DNA of 64,000 nucleotides, from assembly GCF_035556095.1 (NCBI RefSeq), contig NZ_DATMFT010000022.1, forward strand, positions 124,001 through 188,000, written 5' to 3'. The DNA is from Parapedobacter sp035556095. GTDB taxonomy: Bacteria > Bacteroidota > Bacteroidia > Sphingobacteriales > Sphingobacteriaceae. Positions 45,145 through 54,802 of this stretch are shown here, piece after piece; positions within the stretch are counted from its first letter, which is position 1; every line of letters starts with the position of its first letter. Below the pieces are notes generated by a model. That model was not told the origin of the DNA. It saw only the letters and a list, made by a program, of their open reading frames with translations, and made no database searches. The translations under genes were made by a program, and so were the position numbers.

Positions 45145-46917
45145 CTAATATTCATCACCATTCAACCTCAACAAATAAACCCAATCGTTCTCGTCCGGCT
45201 TCTCGGGCAGCACATACTCTCCCCTGCGGTTGGGCGTAACGATCGCATCAGCAGCATTGCGGTAGGTTCCGTTCCGCGGGTTGTACCATAGCGCGGTATA
45301 GGTTGCGCCGGCACGTAAGTTTTTCAATACGCCTGATAACGGAGCGTTCGCATTGCTGTAAAGCACATAGGTCTTGTCCGCATCCGATGAGAGGAAATGC
45401 TTGTCCTGGTCCATACCCGTTACATATTGGGCATCGTCAAACCGAGGTACCAGCATGTGGAAATCCAATGACTGGTAGAAGTCCTTAAGATAGGTCATCT
45501 GGAACGATCCAGGTAGGTCTATAGCCTCGTACCAGCTTAGCTTCGACCAGGCCTCCCAGCCTTGTCCGTCGCCCGATTCCCAGTTCATCGCCCATATTCC
45601 CGAAGCACCGTACGTATACCCATAGCTACCCGACTGTAAGGCCCGCCAAGCCGTCTCACGTACCCGCTCAGCAGCTATAGGTTCCGGCCAATGTAATTGC
45701 TCGTAATTAGCTTCGGTTTCGACATAAGGTTTCCTCGGGGTCGCATTCCAGTATTTTTCATAATAGGCTTGGGTCTGGTTTTCGGCCGAATTGTCTTTAA
45801 GGTGACCGCCCTGCATGGCCCAGAACTGATGCCATTCCAAGTCTTTCATTTCATTGAAGCTGGGGTACTTACCCGGATAATCACGGTCAGTATGCATGGA
45901 AAGCGGCCTATGGTAACCATCAAGCCGGCCGATGAGCTGTGCCACTTTCTTCCATTTGTCATATGCGCCATTGTCTGGCACGGCATTTACTTCTTGTGCA
46001 GTGATCCAGATGACCGGATAGGCGGCATACCGAGCAACCAGATACCTTGCCCAGTGCAACAATGTCTTCTCATGCATGGCATCTGCATTTGCCTGATGTA
46101 CACCGAAACCCAACGCAATCGTCATCCCCTGATCGGCGAGGTAATTCATCATCACATCGAAGTTTTCACGGAATGCCGCTGGGTTAATCCGGATCGCGTC
46201 AGGCTCGTTGAGCAGTTTGGTGCGATCGTCCCACCAGTTATAGCGTCGCGGGTTGCCACCGCCGTCGTTCTCTGCGGCATCCGGGTAGGTTTGGTAGATG
46301 GTGAACCCCTTCGCAATACGGTTATTTACTAAGTGTTTGAATTGGCTATTCCCGCAGGCCCCGTCACAATCCGATGCATTACATTCTTCCAGTCGTTCGT
46401 AATCGGGCGCCTGCCAATGGGTGTCCCCCAGCCAAAAGAATGGGTGCCCATCGGCATAGCTAAACATACGGCCATTATCAGCAATACGTACAAAGCCGCG
46501 GAGGTCTAACTCGGTGTTTCCTTTATTAACAATCCCCATCAGTTCACCTGCCTTATGTAAGCCACTATTGCTATCGTCGCTAGCTGTAATATTATATTTC
46601 CATTTACCGGTTCTATTCGGTGAAAAACGGACCACCCATTGATTGCCCCCATCCCAATAGCCTGGCAATGTAATTACCGCACCCGATTCGTGGGTAAAAA
46701 CCGCGTCGACGGTGACATCAAGAAAAGGGTTTACATAATTGTCTGAACTAGTTAATTTCAAATCAATTCGTTCCCATATTTCCACCTGCGGCAAACTATC
46801 GGTTTGGGCTAAGGAGACAAAAAAGGATGAAAAAGTAAGGGCAACCGCGAAAACCCACCTATAATATTCTCGGAAGCATTTAAAGTGTGTTCGCGTTCCA
46901 AAACGGATTAGTCTCAT
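45145..46917 (-). CDS. DUF5060/DUF4038 glycoside hydrolase with captured 5' end
   Basis: From the ATG at 46917 the product is 590 residues. After an unusual N-terminus MRLIRFGTRTHFKCF comes a hydrophobic signal core ending VSLAQ. The DUF5060 beta-sandwich domain follows (VEIWERIDLKL to about 150), then an apiosidase-like DUF4038 barrel (GHPFFWLGDTHWQAPDYERL, WITAQEVNA and YVETEANYE near the acidic catalytic positions). The substrate is unknown; relatives include GH140 apiosidases. The first seven codons and leader match those of the FAH gene. The longer frame to 46956 is less likely. Confidence 0.78.
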   Translation of the reverse strand: MRLIRFGTRTHFKCFREYYRWVFAVALTFSSFFVSLAQTDSLPQVEIWERIDLKLTSSDNYVNPFLDVTVDAVFTHESGAVITLPGYWDGGNQWVVRFSPNRTGKWKYNITASDDSNSGLHKAGELMGIVNKGNTELDLRGFVRIADNGRMFSYADGHPFFWLGDTHWQAPDYERLEECNASDCDGACGNSQFKHLVNNRIAKGFTIYQTYPDAAENDGGGNPRRYNWWDDRTKLLNEPDAIRINPAAFRENFDVMMNYLADQGMTIALGFGVHQANADAMHEKTLLHWARYLVARYAAYPVIWITAQEVNAVPDNGAYDKWKKVAQLIGRLDGYHRPLSMHTDRDYPGKYPSFNEMKDLEWHQFWAMQGGHLKDNSAENQTQAYYEKYWNATPRKPYVETEANYEQLHWPEPIAAERVRETAWRALQSGSYGYTYGASGIWAMNWESGDGQGWEAWSKLSWYEAIDLPGSFQMTYLKDFYQSLDFHMLVPRFDDAQYVTGMDQDKHFLSSDADKTYVLYSNANAPLSGVLKNLRAGATYTALWYNPRNGTYRNAADAIVTPNRRGEYVLPEKPDENDWVYLLRLNGDEY

Positions 46918-46944
46918 AATGTATCTAAACTGATATATCGATTC
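46898..46944 (-). repeat. 47-bp 5'-region duplication, copy B (hydrolase gene start)
   Basis: This copy matches 43565-43611 at 41 of 47 positions, including the codons for MRLIRFG and the ATATATCGATTC block. Further similarity reaches about 47005 with an insertion of roughly 12 bp. It marks a duplicated promoter/start region. Confidence 0.85.
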
Positions 46945-46990
46945 GCAAAGTAACAAAATAAATCACTACTGACCGGATAATAGTATCACG

Positions 46991-47360
46991 TCAGCGTCCC
47001 AAAACAAAGAATATATTGTAAACCTCTTTTGTTTCGAGCAACCAATAAAAAGCGTTCAAGTGTCTTACGTCACTTCGGTCTTGTGTAAATCCATCTGTCG
47101 TGAGTAAATATTTAGGATAGTTGTCGCGATTTTTTCCAATTTTCGTAATGGAGATATTTTATGCTCGTGTCAATTTCTCTTGCAGTCCAATATTCTTTGA
47201 ACGAATAATGTGGCTAATTCCTCACTCAACAAAAACACATTTGAACCTGTGATGTAGACGTCTGTATTTTTTGACGCAAAAAGTCCGTCCACGAATTTTT
47301 CAAATTGTGGAATGTTTTGCACTTCGTCTAAAAAAATATAGTTGGGTTTATCGACTTATA
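46991..47360 (-). pseudogene. remnant of an AAA_14/DUF4143 ATPase
   Basis: Two minus-strand fragments remain. The first (47170-47355) reads KPNYIFLDEVQNIPQFEKFV, then DGLFASKNTDVYITGSNVFL and LSEELATLF, the Walker B and sensor region of AAA_14 ATPases. The second (46991 to about 47145) reads KIGKNRDNYPKYLLTTDGFT and DVRHLNAFYWLLETKEV, the end of a DUF4143 domain. Stops and a large internal deletion separate them, and the N-terminal Walker A part is gone. Intact relatives are about 380 residues. It occupies most of the gap between two PUL hydrolase genes. Confidence 0.75.
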
Positions 47361-47391
47361 GTTTTTTCTTGATAATTTATAAAGCATTTTC

Positions 47392-49587
47392 TTATTGTGA
47401 ATAACGCTCTTCAAAATGCACCCAGGAAGACACCGGTTCTTCATCACTTGCCTCCTTCCGTTCTATCTTTCCCACAACGGCCAATTCGTCATCAATGACA
47501 GTTGCCTCCAAGTCTGCCAAAAAACCTTTTGGCACCAACAGTACCGGTGCCATACGGGGCATCCCGTTGCCATAGACCATCAATGTATCGCGCGAGACTA
47601 CATATATCGTATCACTCTCCTCCTCCTGTAAGTAACCGCCGTCAAACAGTTCGCCGTGCATAAATAGCCTATTATACTGCTTGGTCATGAGCCAATAAAA
47701 ATCGTCCATCGGCTGTCCGTGGTAATCCGTCCAAACACGAAGAATAGTTGGATGCTCAGCAGCGGCAGATGCATCCAGGCGGGCAGGTTCTACACTGGTA
47801 TGTTCCCAACTTTCATTGAAACTATTTACCCATACACTTGCCGGAGCATATTTAAGCACCCGCACCCAAAGACTTCTGTAAAAATCACCTTGTTCCCGCG
47901 CTACATCATTCAAATTGCCCACACCATTCCAAAACCCCGGGCTTACTGCCATGACTTCATTGCCTACCGGATTAGCACCTTTGTCTAGCAAAGGCCAACC
48001 ATAGGTATTGCTGTACTCCGCTTCGTCTTTGACCTGATTGAACATCCACCTCACGGTAAACTTCTGAAAAAACGGCATCGATTGGACATTTTCTAGCATA
48101 TTGGCCCGATTCGGCAGAAATTCCACGAAGTGCACCATAAACGGCTTACCATCCTGATGATAGTAAGCATCTTTATGCGGTTCGTAAAATTCCTCCCACG
48201 TACGTCTGGATTCATCCTCACACCGCACAACCGCCGCAGCATCGTCCAATCCCCTACTTGTTCCCATAGCGATACAGAAATACATGTGGTGCTGGTCTGC
48301 AGAGCGATGGGCATTCCAGTTTTCTAAGCGTTCTATCAACTTCTTCGCACGATTGTCGACCCACGGATGGTTGCCGTTTGTAATGTCGAGCATGATGTAG
48401 GTAAAACCAGCATCATGTATCCACCGTATCTGTTCGTCAAGCACGGCCGGATCACCGGCATCATATCTACCCAACGTAGGCGTGTATACATTTCCCCATG
48501 CATCCCATGTATTGTATTCCGGTGCCGATTTTGTCTTCGTTTTATCCGTGTTTGCCAAGGATAGCCATTCATCTGCAGACACCACCGTTGCAACCACTTC
48601 ACCCGCGTTGAGTTTACCGATCATTCTTGCTTTCGGGGCCGGTTTATTACCCCGCGATACCATGGTAGCCGGACGATGACCCGCAATCCAGAGGTGATCT
48701 GCTTCCGCAAATCCAGCATCTTGGGCGTATGCGACCCACCAGTTTCCATTGGTGTAATAAGCAATATCCGCCTTACCATCTTGATCGATATCGTACGCGA
48801 ATGCTTCTTCAGCTCCTACGCCAAACCCGTTTTTCCAGATACCCTCGTCTGTGAACCCTGCTCCGGTGGACAGCGCAACCGACCATATGCTAGCAGTTTT
48901 CTCAAATGCAAGCGCATCTGCTTTACCATCGCCATTTACATCGGCAAGCAATTGGGCGTCTGCAGTGTGCCCAAACTCTCCAATCCAAGGGGAAAAACCA
49001 CCGAACATATCCGCACCATCTGAAACGCCCACGTACCATGCACCAACGAGCCCCGTATGGAAATAAATAATTGCGTCGTCTTTTCCGTCACCATTTACGT
49101 CGGCCAAAAACAGCTTGGTTGACCCTACCCCATTGCCTACCGACCAAATACTGGGCGCTGAAAACCGATCGCCTTCTGAAAGCGACACGTACCAATTTCC
49201 ATCATCCGGATCAAATAATATCGCGTCTGTTTTTCCATCTCCGTTTACGTCACCCATAAGCACCCGCTTGTTCCCTGTATCAAGCGCGTCATAAGTGAGC
49301 AGTAAATTTGGTGTTGAGAATAACACCCCGTCGGAAAAAGCACCCAACCATTCGCCGTCTTCAAAAACAACGGCGTCGTCCTTACCATCGCCATTGACAT
49401 CCTTAAAAAATAAGAAGTCGGCCTCGAGACCAAATCCAGAAAGCCGCTTATCCGGCCCCTCGCTGGCAAAAATCGTCGAATAAAATATCCCCGAATTTTT
49501 TGGCGGGTCGACCTCCTGTGCGCCACCGGTAATTACGCTTAACAGTACAATAGCCAATGTCTGTAGTTTTTTCACTGAATCTCGCAT
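47392..49587 (-). CDS. FG-GAP repeat protein fused to a GH71/GH99-like domain
   Basis: The 731-residue secreted protein has a signal peptide (ending TGGAQ), then five FG-GAP/VCBS-type calcium-binding blades about every 50 residues. DVNGDGK occurs at 63-69, 113-119, 163-169 and 216-222, and DIDQDGK at 266-272. From about 345 on a TIM-barrel hydrolase-like domain follows, with FTYIMLDITNGNHPW, AMGTSRGLDD and NSFNESWEHTSVEPAR. The C-terminal domain resembles GH71/GH99-type endo-acting enzymes; the substrate is unknown. It lies 156 bases after the GH-D gene. Confidence 0.7.
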   Translation of the reverse strand: MRDSVKKLQTLAIVLLSVITGGAQEVDPPKNSGIFYSTIFASEGPDKRLSGFGLEADFLFFKDVNGDGKDDAVVFEDGEWLGAFSDGVLFSTPNLLLTYDALDTGNKRVLMGDVNGDGKTDAILFDPDDGNWYVSLSEGDRFSAPSIWSVGNGVGSTKLFLADVNGDGKDDAIIYFHTGLVGAWYVGVSDGADMFGGFSPWIGEFGHTADAQLLADVNGDGKADALAFEKTASIWSVALSTGAGFTDEGIWKNGFGVGAEEAFAYDIDQDGKADIAYYTNGNWWVAYAQDAGFAEADHLWIAGHRPATMVSRGNKPAPKARMIGKLNAGEVVATVVSADEWLSLANTDKTKTKSAPEYNTWDAWGNVYTPTLGRYDAGDPAVLDEQIRWIHDAGFTYIMLDITNGNHPWVDNRAKKLIERLENWNAHRSADQHHMYFCIAMGTSRGLDDAAAVVRCEDESRRTWEEFYEPHKDAYYHQDGKPFMVHFVEFLPNRANMLENVQSMPFFQKFTVRWMFNQVKDEAEYSNTYGWPLLDKGANPVGNEVMAVSPGFWNGVGNLNDVAREQGDFYRSLWVRVLKYAPASVWVNSFNESWEHTSVEPARLDASAAAEHPTILRVWTDYHGQPMDDFYWLMTKQYNRLFMHGELFDGGYLQEEESDTIYVVSRDTLMVYGNGMPRMAPVLLVPKGFLADLEATVIDDELAVVGKIERKEASDEEPVSSWVHFEERYSQ

Positions 49588-49743
49588 AATCGCAAATGCC
49601 GACTTTACTCGGGCAATAGTGATTTTATAATAATATAAAAGCTATTTCTACCAATACACACCGTTGAAATTCAACAGCTTTTCGCGAAATATCTCAATTT
49701 GATGAGGTATATCTGTGAACTGCAGGATACAAAACTTAAACGA

Positions 49744-52290
49744 TTACTCCCATGTAATCTTAATAATTTGTCCCGGTGCTCCCGAACAATGCATTAAATT
49801 GTCATCCGATAATTGCGGAACCGGAATTTCCTGATTGTCAACAGACACCGCGGTCACCTTTGCTTTCAATCTGAGAATCAAATTGGACGCAGCACCCAAA
49901 TGAATCGTCAACGTATTATCCGCTAATGTCATATCGTTAATCCATCCGGTAGAAGACACAACCGATACACCTTTCCCATCATTACCCAAAATAAATGCTT
50001 CACGCGTATCATCCGGCATAGCGAACTGAAACGGCAACTCAAGCACCCCGTCTGAAAACGAATAGGCATGATTGAGTACGCCCAAAAAATGGGAATCATT
50101 TAAATCGACACGGTGTGTATAAGACAACGCCGAGCCACTAAACCCAATTACCTGTCCGTATGCTGTTGCTTCATTAACACAAGTGTACACTTCCGGAGAT
50201 TCGCCTACGCGTCCGTAAACGCGGGTAGGTAATTGAGCGATATGCGGACGTATCCGTTTACTTTTTGAAACCGTTGCATTGACGGATGCGCGTTGCTGTT
50301 CGTTGGTTTGTTTGAGATTCCCCCAAAATCCATTACCTCCCACAATTGCGGTGTTGACATGGTATCGTTGGGCATAAAATGGTGCTGCGTTATGCGGATA
50401 AACAGCAAATGTGAATACCTGGCTTGGTAAAACCCCTGCAAATCGATTCGTAATACTTCGCATAGACTTGGTTCGGTAGGTGCTGTAATCGCCGTAACCC
50501 GAAGCGCCATTATTCATCCAGAAAAATTTACCCTCCTGTAGCGGCATCAAACCGACCATACATCGCTGCGGCTCCGTCACATCAATTTCCACTACAACAT
50601 CCGGATGATATTCCCGTAATGCTCGCATAGCCCGGGTCACATAAAAGGGAAGAAGGTAATCATACCGATCTTTGCGCTCTTGCGCACTGTATGTGCTATC
50701 GCCATGAGCCAATCCTGCCAATGAACTAGGGAAGGAGTTGATGGCATCCCATTTAAAGTAACGAACCCCCTGATCAATCAACCATTTACAATCATTAACA
50801 AAAACATCGTAAAAACCTCCCACCATATCAAATACCGGATGATTCCATTGCCCTTTGACGGGATTTCCGTTCTTGTCCAATATCACCCATTCGGGATGTT
50901 CCTTAAACCGGTCGGCCTTTGCGTCGATTCCCATGGGCGACAACCAAATTCCAGGAATCATACCCCGATTTTTGATTTCAGCTATCAACGGCTCAATACC
51001 ATTAGTTAGCCGTTGGTTCGGAGTCCATACGCCCTGTGTCACTTCCCAACCATCGTCCAATACGAATAACTCCGCACCCAACTCCGCAGCATAACCGATC
51101 TCTTCTTTAATACGTTCTTCCGTAAAAACAGCCCTTACATCTCCTGATGCCCGCTGCATTCCCCATGTATTGTAGTAAAAATGGGAAACGCGTGCCGGTT
51201 CGTGGTCGGTTATCTGTTCCATAATATATCGATGCACAATAGCTCGGGTGTCCTGCTCCTTTTCATAAAAAGCCAGCGCCATCCACGCCGTTTCATATGG
51301 GTGTGTGGTATCCACCCGTTCTCCCTCCAAATATCCCCCTCTCCGAATCTTCGTGCCGAGCGTCAAGTGATCAGTCAGCTTCCTGGTTTCCATAGCGATG
51401 AACCATAAGCTCTCATCGGTATTATCCAGATCGGTTTCGCCGACGACACCTTGCGCCCCATCATTGGCAAACTGGCCGCTTTCCGACGGCTGGTACATTG
51501 CTTCAAAACCTTTTCGGCTGTCCTGAGAGGCATGCTCATATGCGCTGAAAAGCGTATATCCATCCATCCGTATTGTCTGGAATGGTCCTTTGACGTTTGC
51601 CGAGTCTCCGTTACTGAGCGAAAAGAATAGCGAGTCAGGTGCAAACATATGGCAATATGCTAAATTATTTACGCGGTGCCGTTGATCCCAGGTAGCAGAA
51701 GAGTTCAGTTCGGGCAACACTTCCTGCGCATAGGTCGCTATGCGTGTCTCCTTAAGATTAGTCGTCGCACTTGAACTCGTAAAAGCATATTGCGGAAAGA
51801 CAAAATGAAGTTTATTGTCAAGCTTATTTAAGCTGAATTGGTGCTTTCCTTCCGTTTTCAAACCAAGCTTTTCACGAGTCAACGAAGAAAAAGGGAAATA
51901 CTGCTTGCGCACTTCCACGATCAGACCTTTCAGTTGTCGTTGTCCCGAAAGGCGTATTACCAATTCCGTCCCCCCGTTGCCCAGCGCTATTACCTCGTGG
52001 TCACGATATTTCCACACAGGCTGCAAGGCATGCACCAACTGCTCATTAATCACAAATTCAAACCAAGGCACACGGTGAGACGGAGCAAGTAACTCCTTTC
52101 CGAGTTGCTTGCTCCATATCGACTTAGGTATCACTTTACCATCTTCGAATGCGATTACCTGGGTCATCGCCTCGTTTTCTATAGTAAGCCGTTTTCCATC
52201 CCAAGTAACCTGTGCAGATACCGAGTAACTGATTATCAAAAACGCGATGACTATTAACCTCAGCTTCATTTTCTCCAATTTGCCCATCAT
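49744..52290 (-). CDS. GH36-type alpha-galactosidase (clan GH-D)
   Basis: The 848-residue secreted hydrolase has a signal peptide near the start; Met 8 (52269) is an alternative initiation that gives a more typical signal. An N-terminal beta-sandwich precedes the melibiase barrel with FVLDDGWEV (409-417), the nucleophile motif YFKWDAINS with D515, and a C-terminal beta domain. Retaining alpha-galactosidase or alpha-N-acetylgalactosaminidase activity is the family expectation, but the subfamily is divergent. It is the last gene of the tightly spaced susCD cluster, 17-38 bases after the DUF4998 gene. Confidence 0.82.
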   Translation of the reverse strand: MMGKLEKMKLRLIVIAFLIISYSVSAQVTWDGKRLTIENEAMTQVIAFEDGKVIPKSIWSKQLGKELLAPSHRVPWFEFVINEQLVHALQPVWKYRDHEVIALGNGGTELVIRLSGQRQLKGLIVEVRKQYFPFSSLTREKLGLKTEGKHQFSLNKLDNKLHFVFPQYAFTSSSATTNLKETRIATYAQEVLPELNSSATWDQRHRVNNLAYCHMFAPDSLFFSLSNGDSANVKGPFQTIRMDGYTLFSAYEHASQDSRKGFEAMYQPSESGQFANDGAQGVVGETDLDNTDESLWFIAMETRKLTDHLTLGTKIRRGGYLEGERVDTTHPYETAWMALAFYEKEQDTRAIVHRYIMEQITDHEPARVSHFYYNTWGMQRASGDVRAVFTEERIKEEIGYAAELGAELFVLDDGWEVTQGVWTPNQRLTNGIEPLIAEIKNRGMIPGIWLSPMGIDAKADRFKEHPEWVILDKNGNPVKGQWNHPVFDMVGGFYDVFVNDCKWLIDQGVRYFKWDAINSFPSSLAGLAHGDSTYSAQERKDRYDYLLPFYVTRAMRALREYHPDVVVEIDVTEPQRCMVGLMPLQEGKFFWMNNGASGYGDYSTYRTKSMRSITNRFAGVLPSQVFTFAVYPHNAAPFYAQRYHVNTAIVGGNGFWGNLKQTNEQQRASVNATVSKSKRIRPHIAQLPTRVYGRVGESPEVYTCVNEATAYGQVIGFSGSALSYTHRVDLNDSHFLGVLNHAYSFSDGVLELPFQFAMPDDTREAFILGNDGKGVSVVSSTGWINDMTLADNTLTIHLGAASNLILRLKAKVTAVSVDNQEIPVPQLSDDNLMHCSGAPGQIIKITWE

Positions 52291-52306
52291 TAACTAAATG
52301 TTCCCT

Positions 52307-53554
52307 TTATAAATCGGGTCCCCATAAATAGAGCGCACCTGCTCTTACCGCTTGTTGACCGCTGGTAAAGTTAACCAAAATACCAATCGAGACTTCGGTG
52401 GATTCCTCCAACGAAAAATTCACTTTGACATTGAAGCGATCCACGCCTGTCACAAACGAAACTTTACCTAATGCGTCATCCAAATCAGCGACATCTGGAA
52501 GAACGCCGCCCTTAGCCACCACCAGATATCGCTCTGCGGTACCACGATTTACCGCAGCCGAGTTGCCCTCAGTTGTCCATATTACTTCATAATCGCCCGC
52601 CGGCAATGTCACGGTCTGATAAATCTTTCCATTTACAATCGCTGGATCTCCATCCCCCCATTTCTGCAGACCGAACGATCCGGAGTTATTGATATTGTCA
52701 TATCCTCCATAAATTTTATTACCAGCAGGACCCTGATTGTGCATCGCATCGTTTGTTACCCAATCTTTTAATGTCCCCCATCGGGCACCGTCGTACGCCT
52801 CGCGTTGGAATGGCGCCTCGAAATTCTTAAGGTAGCGGCTACTGACATCTATCATTAAAGGCGGCACATATTCTTCCACCTGCTGCTCGGAATAGGCCGT
52901 TCGGAACATGTCGAGTGCGTTGGAGTCAGGGAGAAAAAGCGTCCGATAAAAATAGGAAGTCCCGGTTAAATAGTCCTGAAAAAATGTCGAATCGGCTATC
53001 GCATCGACATTTCTATGTACAGTATCTCCGGCAAGGTTTACATATTTGATTTCGGTAGCAAACGCCCCCCCCGCCGTGTCAGCTATACCCCAAACAATAA
53101 ACATTTCTCCATTCTTTTTTTGCTGAGAAGTTAAAACCGGTCTATCCAACAACTGGGCTTGGTACTTTTCACCATACGTATTCCCAAATACTTCCAACGG
53201 TACGGAACGATTCCCCGCTTTATCATAAGTGACAATAACAAAAGAGTAATTGCCTTCCGGAAGATTTTCGATCGTACAGTTAACGGTATCGATAGTGGAC
53301 GCTACGGGAATCTCGGTAGAATCCGAAAATACATTCCAAAAAATTCGTGCTTTGACCACACTTGGATCCGGTCCTTTCGGCCAGCTGATTTTCACTCGTT
53401 CCCGGCCACTGCTCACCGTAACATTTGTTGGCCTCTCCGTATAAATCCGACCACCCCTTTCTATGTGCTCCTCATAGGTACGATCCATCTTTTTACAGGA
53501 ACCGAGTAGCACACACCATCCCAATATCCAAAATATTAACAACTTATTATTCAT
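52307..53554 (-). CDS. DUF4998-type surface lipoprotein
   Basis: The 415-residue lipoprotein (Cys at about 20 in LLGSCKKM) has a fibronectin-like DUF4998 region (NVTVSSGRERVKISWPKGPD) repeated twice. A C-terminal beta-domain (about 245-415) resembles carbohydrate-binding modules, with KIYGGYDNINNSGSFGLQKW and a closing LYLWGPDL. Proteins in this position after SusD are surface glycan-binding proteins. It lies 28 bases after the DUF4959 gene. Confidence 0.7.
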   Translation of the reverse strand: MNNKLLIFWILGWCVLLGSCKKMDRTYEEHIERGGRIYTERPTNVTVSSGRERVKISWPKGPDPSVVKARIFWNVFSDSTEIPVASTIDTVNCTIENLPEGNYSFVIVTYDKAGNRSVPLEVFGNTYGEKYQAQLLDRPVLTSQQKKNGEMFIVWGIADTAGGAFATEIKYVNLAGDTVHRNVDAIADSTFFQDYLTGTSYFYRTLFLPDSNALDMFRTAYSEQQVEEYVPPLMIDVSSRYLKNFEAPFQREAYDGARWGTLKDWVTNDAMHNQGPAGNKIYGGYDNINNSGSFGLQKWGDGDPAIVNGKIYQTVTLPAGDYEVIWTTEGNSAAVNRGTAERYLVVAKGGVLPDVADLDDALGKVSFVTGVDRFNVKVNFSLEESTEVSIGILVNFTSGQQAVRAGALYLWGPDL

Positions 53555-53582
53555 GATCTCTCCGATTTAAAATCAAATTGCA

Positions 53583-54773
53583 TTAATTTATCTGTCCCCA
53601 AAATGAAATCTCAGAGGTTTGTACACCGCCTCCCGGGGCCCACGTCTCCAAGGTCTTAAATCGAATGTACCTGACAGGGGTCGCCATCGTTCCATCGAAG
53701 TCAAAATCTTCCCCATTGATTACAGCATATTCGACATCTTCTGTAGTGGTGGATCCAAATGGCAGCCCGGAAGGTTTTACCGAGGTAAAAGCGCCCAATA
53801 ACTCCCAATTGTTCCATCCGCCATCGGGATCAGGGTTGTTACTACCATAAATCTCAAATGCCTTTATCATCGGTGCGATGTAGGGATAATTGGCCCGTTG
53901 ATAGACTTTCATTCGACTAAAGGTGGCCGATACGCCTAGATCTACTGTGAACCATTGAGGCACCGAATACGTTGCAGATACGATCCATACGTTTTCGGAG
54001 TTATTGGTAACACCATCCCATATCTTCTCTATGTTGTAGTTGAAGGTGTTCTGCCAGGTGTCACTGGGTAGCTTAATCAATTTGAAATTGTCTTTCGGTA
54101 TAAATTCTTCGTATAATGGAGTGAGCAATTTCACAAGCGTGTCCGACCTATTCCCCCAGCGGTCGCGAACAAACAATCCGATTCTTTTTTCTTCATCATC
54201 CAAGCCTCTGGCTGAATATATAGCACGTTCACTGCTGGTAAAAAATGTAGCTATTGGATCCCACGTATTCTGGCCGCTTGAATCAACCATTACCACGATA
54301 GCTAAATTGGCTTTGCTAGCATTTTCGAAAGCAACCTTCACACCACCGAATGTTGCGTCCAAGTCGATCGAACTAAATACTGATAACACAGGTGGTGTTA
54401 GCGGATTGACGGAAATTTCAACCGGTTCGGACGTTTTTTCATTTTTACCTACACTAAAAATTTTAATCGGATGACTACCGGTATTGCCAAAACCCTCTAC
54501 CCGCAACGTATCGTAATACCTCGATGCTTTTGTTTCCCGCATTACACCGGGTTGGATTTCATAAACGGCCTTTACATAAGAAAGGTTGGGATCATCGGGA
54601 AGTTCGTAGGTAATTATTGCTCCTCCGGGTGTGGCACTAATTTCCAGACCTGTCACCTGTGCCGGTGCAGGCTTATCGGGATCCAAGTGGTCTAAACGCT
54701 CAACTTCTGAGCAACTAAAGACCCCAATCACTATCCCTGTGAATACAATGGGGATTATGCTTTTTATGTTCAT
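53583..54773 (-). CDS. DUF4959/DUF5000 lipoprotein with discoidin-like domain
   Basis: From the ATG at 54773 the 396-residue protein has a lipoprotein signal (GVFSCSEVE). A DUF4959 domain (KPAPAQVTGLEISATPGGAI), a DUF5000 domain and a C-terminal F5/8-type (discoidin) domain follow, with WFTVDLGVSATFSRMKVYQR and RYIRFKTLE. This is the standard SusE/F-position glycan-binding protein of many Bacteroidota loci. It starts 29 bases after the susD stop. Confidence 0.8.
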   Translation of the reverse strand: MNIKSIIPIVFTGIVIGVFSCSEVERLDHLDPDKPAPAQVTGLEISATPGGAIITYELPDDPNLSYVKAVYEIQPGVMRETKASRYYDTLRVEGFGNTGSHPIKIFSVGKNEKTSEPVEISVNPLTPPVLSVFSSIDLDATFGGVKVAFENASKANLAIVVMVDSSGQNTWDPIATFFTSSERAIYSARGLDDEEKRIGLFVRDRWGNRSDTLVKLLTPLYEEFIPKDNFKLIKLPSDTWQNTFNYNIEKIWDGVTNNSENVWIVSATYSVPQWFTVDLGVSATFSRMKVYQRANYPYIAPMIKAFEIYGSNNPDPDGGWNNWELLGAFTSVKPSGLPFGSTTTEDVEYAVINGEDFDFDGTMATPVRYIRFKTLETWAPGGGVQTSEISFWGQIN

Positions 54774-54802
54774 AACATTTACTTTATTAGACAGTCTATT
54801 AC

